Shown here: in pieces, positions 55,905 through 64,000 of the stretch
How the letters are laid out: every line of letters starts with the position of its first letter
Numbering within the stretch: position 1 is the first letter of the stretch
NCBI GenBank assembly: GCA_024509875.1
Contig: JAMPIV010014129.1
Span: forward strand, 195,001 to 259,000
DNA: 64,000 nt
Reading direction: 5' to 3'
Source of the DNA: Oreohelix idahoensis
Lineage: Eukaryota; Mollusca; Gastropoda; Stylommatophora; Oreohelicidae
Notes under the pieces: model-generated
Database searches by the model: none
What the model was told of the DNA's origin: nothing
What the model saw: the letters and a program-made list of their open reading frames with translations, nothing else
Position numbers and translations under genes: made by a program

Positions 55905-56893
55905 TGTAACCGCCTTTTTTGCAACATCTATATTGGTTCCAACTTGACTGTAAACCACCAAATGATAATAGTCGTGTTTGTTATAGGTAAAGTGAGTGTG
56001 ATTGTGTACTGGCAAAGTCGTTAACACAACAGGTGCGCACACGGGAGTCATCGAGTATGGAACGACTGGTGATATTTAGTTATCGTTTATTTACTCACAG
56101 CACATCATCACGTAGACATAGCCGAATACGGGTACATCGAATCATATAATATAATTTCCACACTACATCAATACCTAATCCGGCCTGTCCACCTCCTGGC
56201 CTTATAATCGCTTCATCACAGCTTCATAAATCCCCCCACTACTCAATAAAGCCTGCTCACCCGGCAGCTATAATAATCTTCATATGGCCTACACAAATCT
56301 TCATTACACAATAAAGCCTGCTCACCCGGCAGATATAATAATCTTCATATGGCCTAATAAATCTTCTTTACACAATAAAGCCTGCTCACCCGGCAGCGAT
56401 AATAATCTTCATATGGCCTACACAAATCTTCATTACACAATAAAGCCTGCTCACCCGGCAGCTATAATAATCTTCATATGGCCTAATACAATACTCCATT
56501 ACTCAATAAAGCCTGCTCACACGGCAGCTATAATAATCTTCATATGGCATAAACAGTACTCCATTACTCAATAAAGCCTGCATCACACGGCAGCTATAAT
56601 AATGTTCATATGGCCTAAACAATACTCCATTACTCCATAAAGCCTGCATCACACGGCAGCTATAATAATGTTCATATGGCCTAAACAGTACTCCATTACT
56701 CAATAAAGCCTGCATCACACGGCAGCTATAATAATGTTCATATGGCCTAAACAAATCTTTACTGCAGTTTCTCAAATAGGCTGCACACACAGCGAAAATA
56801 TATATAAGTCGACATTTTCCTAAGCACTACGTAGGCATACACTATCCAAACACAGGGACTCGACCTACACGGTCCACCGGATCTCTCGTAACA
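55905..56893 (-). repeat. 3' LTR of the gag-only element
   Basis: 989 bp. Compared with the 5' LTR it lacks a ~315-bp block (junction at 56875/56876) and has a 26-bp block near 56046-56071 that the other lacks. More substitutions are visible than between LTRs of the two gypsy elements, so this insertion is older. Confidence 0.93.
56228..56765. repeat. Tandem ~65-bp repeat inside the 3' LTR
   Basis: About eight units of 64-66 bp, each with 'aataaagcctgc', 'cggcagctataataat' and 'ttcatatggc'. AATAAA (or CATAAA) marks units at 56245, 56310, 56374, 56439, 56505, 56570, ~56636 and 56702. Later units change 'ctgctcaccc' to 'ctgcatcaca'. In the element's transcription orientation the unit reads as reverse complement, so the AATAAA is not a sense poly(A) signal. 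Confidence 0.95.
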
Positions 56894-59034
56894 GTTACCA
56901 CCCTCTCCGGGAAAAAAAAATGATTCTATCATTTTTTTGAAAAAATTAACCCCCAAAAACAAAAAATTTAGAAGAAAACGAAGCTCTAACATATGCTTAC
57001 AAAAATCATCTTACTCTAAATCAAATTATATCTACAACAAATATCAGCATTAAAGTCTAAAGTAGCAATTAAAGCATACAGTATAATCAGCTAAGTATAA
57101 AAAGTAATTAGCTAAATATACAAATATGATCAGTTCCAAAATTAAGTCAGGTATACGTAGTACAAACCAAACCGACAACAACCGATCGAAAGAGAAAACA
57201 CAAGATCAATCAAAAGAAGAATGATCTGTTAAAAAAAAAAGTAAGAACTCAACAATACCATATACTCATAATTAAGTTGGACACTTACATGTAAAATAAA
57301 TACAACTATCATAAGTAGATATATCATATCAAGTCATATAACCATTCCAACAATACAAAGAATGGAAATATAAATGTTGAAAGAAGACAAAGTATACAAG
57401 TAGAATCAAGTAAAACGAAGATGAGGTACGAAAGTATAAACAAGATATGAAATCCATACCGAAAAGACAACAGAAAAGAAGGAATGAAATGAAGAATAAT
57501 TACCAAAGACAAATAGAAAGCAAAGGCACGAACGCAGAGAAAGTCAATAACAATACATACTAATAACTGTTTAGATCAGATAACCTATTCAAAAATAAAT
57601 ATATAAACATGATCGAAAGGCACAACACAAAATCAAAGTATATCTATACTAACACCACCAAAAAATAATTTATAACTAAACAAAACCTAATAAGTAATTT
57701 AACCAAGTTACAAGAGTTATACAAAACTAAAATAAATAAATTATAGGCATCGAACAAACAAATAATAGCATTGCTATAACTAATATGACCAACGCACAAT
57801 CAAGCGCTAAAATAAAAAATACATCATAACAAAAAACAACTTTTTACAAGAACTAATCACACTACATATCAATGATATCACGCAGTCAAATGCTGGGCAC
57901 ACACAACAAAAAATTACAATGCCAAGCAAAAAAAACAAAAAAAATTCATTTTTTTCCAAAAGTACCGTACATATATATATTTTTTACGATAAGTTACATA
58001 AAAACAGTATTTAATTTTTAAGTAATTCAAGACCACTAAAACCTAATAATGAAATCAATATTTTAACAAAATGAATGAAATATAAAACAAAAATCCTATC
58101 TCGAAGAAACCTTTAAATCAACACATGTAAATTTAATTTATCCTTTAAGTTCTTTCTGCTGACAATTACGTTCAGCTCAATACAATGCTATTTAGCTATA
58201 ACTTTATCTCTTACTCAAATCGATAAGATATACATTATAAATAAATCTACATTTTGTTGCTAATATGAAATATACAAAAGATTCTATAAAAATATCTACA
58301 CACAAAAAATAAGTTTTTGTTTTTTTTTTTAAATAATCTGCTAAGAAAACAATCTGCATGCCTGACTGGCAAGAAATCAAGTTCTGGAAAAATCAAAGTT
58401 TCACAATAATATATAAATAGCATAAAAATGTATTAATACATCATCAAAATACAGACATATAAATAACAATTAAAAAAAAAATTATTGCAATCAAATGATG
58501 CATAGAAACAATCATACAACAAAATTATATGTTATTTCAAAACAACAACATGTCATGTACTAATAAAGAATACAAAAATATTTACTATCTCAAAAAAAAA
58601 ATTAAGCCGCAAAATTTCCCACTCTCTTGTAAACATGCTTGACCTTCAGTAAGCAACACCTCAGATTTTAGTTAGACGCTGACAGGTTTCGGTTGACCAC
58701 TCGAGCGGAAAGGTGAACTACATATCTGACCGTCAATATGTCACAGAAGCCTTGACTCTTATCGCAAAGTAGCTTCTGTCAACAAATACAAATGAAAATT
58801 TCCATTTTACTCAGTAGTGAAATTTAATGAGAAAAACGTAGAAATCAAAATGACAATTACCCAGTACCGGCTTGTGTAAAGCACCGGTCTCTTCACGATG
58901 TCACTAGCTCTGCCTATCACATGTAGATATCACAGAATACTTGGGGACAACATGACCGACCTTGAATGTCGCCGCTGCCGTAGGCTGAAACAAAGTGTTA
59001 TATTCACAACAACAAGCAGAGCAAGCAATAGTAT
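56894..59034 (-). other. Non-coding interior of the gag-only element, in place of pol
   Basis: A-rich on the plus strand (T-rich in element orientation), no long frame on either strand, and no RT, protease or integrase motif found by reading. At its left end lie the purine-rich tract and T-runs next to the LTR. Confidence 0.7.
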
Positions 59035-60831
59035 TCAATGTTTATCTCCATTATAAATGACTCTGGGCTCATGTTGAACAAAATTAGCACAATTGCGCTT
59101 ATTATTTGATCTATGATCAAAATACTTATTATTACCGTTGCCTTGTTTACAAATAATGACTTTAGTCTTTTGTTGAGGAGCATTACTCTGGTGATGTAAA
59201 GCAACATTTGAAAAGCTATTATCTCTATCATACTTTCCAACATTCTTACAATCAAAACTTTGAGATTTGTTAAATTGTCTACAGTATCTACGAGAAGGAA
59301 AATTATTATTTACTGATCTCCCTTGGTACTGTTTAATCTTGGGGTTATCTCTCTTACTAGAACTGTTTTTCTTTTCCCCTATGGGAATATATTTACCAAT
59401 TGTTTCAAACTGACTGTGCTGAGTTTGATAACTGCCAGAAACAATAGTATCTCTATTGTTCCGCATATGGGTTTCATCTTTGGAACAAGTAGTAATAGCC
59501 TCAACCCCTGTTGTTAATTTCTGAGAATTTCCAATAGTCGAGAAATATTTGCTTTTATTAGTCTTGACCTGAAATTTATCACCTTTCTTTTCTTGATTAA
59601 CAGAACTGGTTGTTACACAAGAATCTTTGTTGGTCTGACGCCAAGAATTATTACTGGAACTATCAGTAATATTAGAACTTCGAAAGTTATATTTACCACG
59701 AAAAGATCTGTCTTTACCATGAATGACGTCTCTATGAGCAAAAAGTGTATGGGGCTGACTCTTCGCAACTTTCTGTCTATAATTGTCAACATTGACAGAA
59801 GACCACATATTGTTATTCAAGACGATGTCAAGTAGGCCATCTACTCGTTTTCTTGCCTGTGCAATCTCCACATCTCTATGTGAGATCTCTTCACCTAATT
59901 TCTTGTTTAAACTCTCAACTCTTAAAACTTTGCATCTTTCCTCTGCTAGCAAATTTTCAATCTTAGCGACCTTCTCTTTCTCAGCTGTCAACTTTACTAA
60001 TGTCTCTTTATCTAACTGTTCTTTATTTGCTCTCAACTGAGTCAACTCTAGTTGTAGTGACTGAATCTTAATATAATCATTGCTATTATTAAGCTCATCA
60101 ATCTTTTCTGGAATCATCGCATTCTCTTCTTCGTGTTGGAGACCAAGATTCGCAATATCATCCATCAAATCAAGAAGTGACTCTGTATAAGCCCTGTCAC
60201 GTTTATCGGTCTCAACTTTCAATTTCTCATAAATCTGTTTATTTTGTTGGACCTCTTGCGTAATATTTTCTACCTCAATTTGCTTCTCTTTCATCTGGAC
60301 TTCCAATTGCTTTATCTTCAACAATCCTAAATCCAAACTTGCCTGCACACCAGCAAGTTCCGAATTTGATTTATCCAAAACACTTGTTAGTCTGGACACT
60401 GTTTCATGTAGCTTACTTACTTCAGCAGTACTCTTTAAACTGTCCCTTTCCTGTAGGGCACTCCGTTTGTTCCTTCTTATTTGCTCCTCATCTTCTAACT
60501 CCTTCTTTTGACCATCAGAAATGCCGTATTGAATCATCTTGTGTATTCCACTCCTTATGTGATCGTGTTTAACATTAATATAATTGTACAGAAATCCGCG
60601 AAATCCCCAAAGTAGCAAATCCGCTAACTCTTTAGCCATCATTAAATGAGGATGAGACTGAAAATTCTCCTCAGCAAAATATTTTAGGGCTCTTGATGCA
60701 TTGACCAAAAATCTGTCTATCACTTGTTCCTCAAGCTCTGGGCCTTTTAATTCTTGATAATCTCTACCTTCTTCCCACAAATAAGCCAATACAGGCCTCA
60801 TATCCTCAGGATCTATATCATCATCATCCAT
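59035..60831 (-). CDS. Gag-like protein of the non-autonomous LTR element, intact
   Basis: 598 codons, uninterrupted, starting MDDDDIDPEDMRPVLAYLW. Residues 1-115 form a predicted helical domain (ELADLLLWGFRGFLYNYI ...). About 120-350 is a long Lys/Glu/Gln coiled coil (KIKQLEVQMKEKQIEVENI, LTAEKEKVAKIENLLAEE). About 360-598 is a basic, Ser/Asn/Arg/Lys-rich, low-complexity tail with scattered FRGKYNFRSS, SRRYCRQFNKSQ and NNKRNCANF, probably RNA-binding. No CCHC knuckle, protease or RT. I found no sequence match to the gypsy gags beyond the shared design of coiled coil plus basic tail. Gag function is inferred from position in the element, architecture and size. Confidence 0.8.
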   Translation of the reverse strand: MDDDDIDPEDMRPVLAYLWEEGRDYQELKGPELEEQVIDRFLVNASRALKYFAEENFQSHPHLMMAKELADLLLWGFRGFLYNYINVKHDHIRSGIHKMIQYGISDGQKKELEDEEQIRRNKRSALQERDSLKSTAEVSKLHETVSRLTSVLDKSNSELAGVQASLDLGLLKIKQLEVQMKEKQIEVENITQEVQQNKQIYEKLKVETDKRDRAYTESLLDLMDDIANLGLQHEEENAMIPEKIDELNNSNDYIKIQSLQLELTQLRANKEQLDKETLVKLTAEKEKVAKIENLLAEERCKVLRVESLNKKLGEEISHRDVEIAQARKRVDGLLDIVLNNNMWSSVNVDNYRQKVAKSQPHTLFAHRDVIHGKDRSFRGKYNFRSSNITDSSSNNSWRQTNKDSCVTTSSVNQEKKGDKFQVKTNKSKYFSTIGNSQKLTTGVEAITTCSKDETHMRNNRDTIVSGSYQTQHSQFETIGKYIPIGEKKNSSSKRDNPKIKQYQGRSVNNNFPSRRYCRQFNKSQSFDCKNVGKYDRDNSFSNVALHHQSNAPQQKTKVIICKQGNGNNKYFDHRSNNKRNCANFVQHEPRVIYNGDKH

Positions 60832-61728
60832 AGTGATTCACTTACTTAATCAAATATATATAGTAATCACTTATAGCTATGACAAATTACTGTCGCAAAA
60901 GGTTTGATAATTACCCTTCCAGATCACAAAGTTAACTATTTGTCAAGAAATGAGCTTATTCCTCAATTCTGTATCACCAATTCCTTTTTATAGCACCTTT
61001 ATCAAGTCACATCATTATCAGGAAAATTGACATATGTCAACAGCCATTAACACTTATACATAAAATCTTAATCATATGTCAAATTAGACATAAACCACAA
61101 TAACAACAGAATGAGCAATTAGGGAGGCCTAATGACATGCATGAAGTGACACAATTTACACAAGAAAAAATAACTTATCTGTCAATGATCCCGTTACTTT
61201 CCGCCACGACACTGGATATCACATAGACTGCTAAAACCTCTACTGCGGGAAAGCACTGGAACTTGATTCGTTTCTCTTCAGGTAATTTCGTCAACATGAT
61301 ATGTGCTTAACAATGCACAAGTTGACAGGAACCATAATACAGCACACACTGCAACTCTTGACTGTTCTGTAGTCTGAAATGTACACGGCAACTCCGTGTA
61401 TCATAACGTCTTGAACTTGTGATGGTGAAAACTGGCACAGGTAACCCGAATATTGCAGGAATCCGTCACAACCCGTACAAATGCTGGTACAAATACTGTC
61501 CAAGTCTAATTGAACTTCCTTGACCACTGCAGACGTTGTTGTGGTCTATAGGCATGAAATAGGACGTCAACTGATACTGGTGTAAAGTTGCATACTACCA
61601 CGAATAAAGCGTGCGTGGTTTCTCAAATGCGCCACACAGGCAATATCATTAAATAGGTCGAAGTTCATCCAAACTCTTGTCACGAGAATGTCGTGGTAAT
61701 CGATCCAAAATGAACTGGTCCACCATAA
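60832..61728 (-). other. Leader and primer-binding region of the gag-only element
   Basis: About 0.9 kb between the 5' LTR and the gag start. On the minus strand the LTR ends ...GGTTACA, then TTA and TGGTGGACCAGTTC, the presumed primer-binding site. No coding region. Confidence 0.65.
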
Positions 61729-63005
61729 TGTAACCGCCTTTTTTTGCAACATCTATATTGGTTCCAACTTGAATGTAAACCACCAAATGATAATAGTCGT
61801 GTTTGTTATAGGTAAAGTGAGTGTGATTGTGTACTGGCAAAGTCGTTCACACAACAGGTGCGCACACGGGATATTTAGTTATCGTTTATTTACTCACAGC
61901 ACATCATCACGTAGACATAGACGAACACGGGTACATCGAATCATATAATATAATTTCCACACTACATCAATACCTAATCCGGCCTGTCCACCTCCTGGCC
62001 TTATAATCGCTTCATCACAGCTTCATAAATCTCCACACTACTCAATAAAGCCTGCTCACCCGGCAGCTATAATAATCTTCATATGGCCTGCACAAATCTT
62101 CATTACAAATAAAGCCTGCTCACCCGGCAGCTATAATAATCTTCATATGGCCTGCACAAATCTTCATTACACAATAAAGCCTGCTCACCCGGCAGCTATA
62201 ATAATCCTCATATGGCGTAATAAATCTTCATTACACAATAAAGCCTGCTCACCCGGCAGCTATAATAATCTTCATATGGCCTACACAAATCTTCATTACA
62301 CAATAAAGCCTGCTCACCCGGCAGCTATAATAATCTTCATATGGCCTAATACAATACTCCATTACTCAATAAAGCCTGCTCACACGGCAGCTATAATAAT
62401 CTTCATATGGCCTAAACAGTACTCCATTACTCAATAAAGCCTGCATCACACGGCAGCTATAATAATGTTCATATGGCCTAAACAGTACTCCATTACTCAA
62501 TAAAGCCTGCATCACACGGCAGCTATAATAATGTTCATATGGCCTAAACAAATCTTTACTGCAGTTTCTCAAATAGGCTGTACACACAGCGAAAATATAT
62601 ATAAGTCGACATTTTCCTAAGCACTACGTAGGCAAACACTATCCAAACACAGGGACTCGACCTACATGGTCCACGTCCAAAACTCAACTCCCTTAATCAC
62701 ACACTAGTCCCGCCAAAAAACCCTGTCACGAGACTCGGCTGTCTTGAACACCGCTCTCGATAACACATGCAGACTAGCTGCGAGCTATTCACATGACTCA
62801 AAACAGTACAGAATAAATACATCTCAACATTTGAGATTAAACAGCGTTCACACGCTTATCTGTACTCTGTCACTCGAAAAATAGGAAAAGATAATTCTAT
62901 CCTAAAGTCAAACAAGTATCCGCTTAATCAAGCGTTGCAACTCGAAATTTAATTTGTCCAAAACATTCTAAAGATTACTCCCCTTCCACCGGATCTCTCG
63001 TAACA
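61729..63005 (-). repeat. 5' LTR of the gag-only element
   Basis: 1277 bp. It contains a ~315-bp segment (62673-62987) absent from the other LTR, bounded by short 'tcc' repeats, so a microhomology deletion in the 3' LTR is the simplest reading. Confidence 0.92.
62028..62560. repeat. Tandem ~65-bp repeat inside the 5' LTR
   Basis: Same unit as at 56228-56765, about eight copies. Variants such as 'cctgcacaaat' in the first two units and 'gcgtaataaat' in the third differ from the other LTR, showing independent drift of the two arrays. Confidence 0.95.
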
Positions 63006-63010
63006 ATATG

Positions 63011-64000
63011 TTCAGAACTTACCTCAAATAGGATCTACAATCTCCTGGCACAGTTAGAATGGACACAGCAACTTAGGTTAGATTCTTTCGAATCACTTGG
63101 TCTGAGAAATTTTAGTATTCCTCTTATGACGGGTGATCTGATTCCTTAGGACTCCAGTCTTTGTATTTAGAAATGGTAAGCTCTTTAGAACCAAATGAGT
63201 CGGGGTATTAAATCATAATATTCCTCGCGTGTTTTAAAAAAATCAAATTTTAAAATTCCAGCCCGTTACCGCTTTCTAATAAGGCAATAATACTTCCGAT
63301 TGCATCTTTATGCAAACTCACAAACAAATCTGTGATTTTATTTCCTGTCTAGATGCTTTCCCACCATATTGTCTCCCCAGACAGATTATCAGTAATACTG
63401 ATACAGAAATTTGCCAGCGGAAACGATTACGTATTTTCACCTGTTTTCCTGCATCCGCCAGACGGTCAAAAACGGATCGCCGGCAGCTCAGACTAACAAT
63501 ATGGCTTTCTGCGTGTCGTATTGTTATGAGGAGTGGTAGAGACCACCTTGTATCAACATAGATCGTCTCTGTCAAAGGTGGCTAGACGATTTAGGTGATA
63601 AACACATTATCCGCTGACCTGTCTAATTAGCTTACGACGATTCGTAAGTCTGGGAGAGGCTCAGAGCAAGAAATGTAAGGGCATAAAATATGTCAAATAA
63701 TAGGACGATGAGGGAAAGAGAAAAGGGCGCAAAGGTTCATGCACAAAACGTTTTGGGACAGTATTATGTATATATGTTGGCGGCTCAGAAACGAGCTAAT
63801 ATAACTTTTTCTTCATACGCGTAGAAGGGGCGGGCATATGCAAGGTTTACGATAGCCTTGAAAAATCTAAGTCGTGTATGATTTCTGAAATACTCTATGA
63901 AGATGGAGAAGAGGAAGTGGACACTTCTTTTTTTAAGCCACTGGAATAAGTCATATGATTGTTTCTTTAATAAATAATATCTTTTCTAATGATACCTCAC
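63011..64000. other. Intergenic, no gene recognised
   Basis: No coding region, repeat pair or transposon end that I can support; the short frames at 63310-63575 overlap on opposite strands and have no recognisable motif. Confidence 0.35.

Larger units (their letters stand above)
55905..63005 (-). mobile_element. Gag-only, non-autonomous LTR retrotransposon (7.1 kb)
   Basis: LTRs start TGTAACCGCC and end CTCGTAACA on the plus strand, and the exact 5-bp duplication atatg lies at 55900-55904 and 63006-63010. On the minus strand a primer-binding-like TGGTGGACCAG lies three bases inside the 5' LTR, and a purine-rich tract (GGAGAGGGTGGTAAC) abuts the 3' LTR. The only long frame is a 598-codon gag-like protein; about 2.1 kb after it is A/T-rich and non-coding where pol would be. 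It thus depends on enzymes supplied in trans, resembling the TR-GAG class described in plants. Its polypurine tract and LTR start are like those of the Gmr1-like copies. Confidence 0.9.

Noticed and set aside
56228..56765. CRISPR-like regular repeats
   Set aside because: Units are contiguous ~65-bp tandem copies with no unique spacers, inside an LTR in a eukaryotic genome.

Overview
The window is eukaryotic nuclear DNA from an animal. It has spliced-gene signals, long AT/GT and trinucleotide microsatellites, LTR and non-LTR retrotransposons, Tc1/mariner and pogo transposons, SINEs with target-site duplications (TSDs), and no bacterial-type operons. The mix (RTE-like LINEs, Ty3/gypsy elements with integrase upstream of reverse transcriptase, SINEs with GAA tails, a tRNA-derived SINE) suggests a lophotrochozoan, most likely a mollusc. 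That assignment is inference. Only one stretch looks like a host gene: a large exon at about 8.9-12.5 kb encoding seven Ig and three FN3 domains, a transmembrane segment and a short tail, broken by one frameshift.

Layout. 0-4.2 kb: a truncated, gag-only LTR-type element on the minus strand between ~350-bp direct repeats, containing an RTE-like RT fragment and a SINE. 4.2-4.7 kb: the 3' end of an RTE-like LINE plus an AT/GT microsatellite. 5.3-8.8 kb: a mariner transposon holding a complete pogo/Tigger element (intact 566-codon transposase) and a SINE. 8.9-12.5 kb: the Ig/FN3 gene. 13.4-15.0 kb: a full-length Tc1-like transposon with one nonsense codon. 15-20.5 kb: microsatellites, dispersed repeats and decayed fragments. 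20.5-34.1 kb: an RTE-like LINE on the minus strand whose 5' end is split by a 9.5-kb Ty3/gypsy element (copy 1, minus strand). 34.2-38 kb: an RT relic, a hAT-type MITE and a full-length SINE. 38.1-40.5 kb: a decayed gypsy relic with a SCAN-like capsid. 43.7-53.5 kb: a second gypsy element (copy 2, plus strand) broken by a SINE, a nonsense codon and a frameshift. 55.9-63.0 kb: an LTR element that encodes only a 598-codon gag-like protein and no pol.

Main findings. (1) Both 9.5-9.8-kb gypsy elements have the order gag-protease-integrase-RT-RNase H, the reverse of normal Ty3/gypsy pol, matching the Gmr1 group. They have 5-bp TSDs and nearly identical LTRs, so they are young. (2) The gag-only element at 55.9-63.0 kb is a complete LTR insertion (TG...CA ends, 5-bp TSD). 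Its polypurine tract and LTR start resemble those of the Gmr1-like elements, suggesting it is mobilised in trans by them. Its LTRs carry about eight tandem copies of a ~65-bp unit. (3) Exact TSDs let the nested insertions be ordered in time (LINE before gypsy; mariner before Tigger and SINE; gypsy before SINE).
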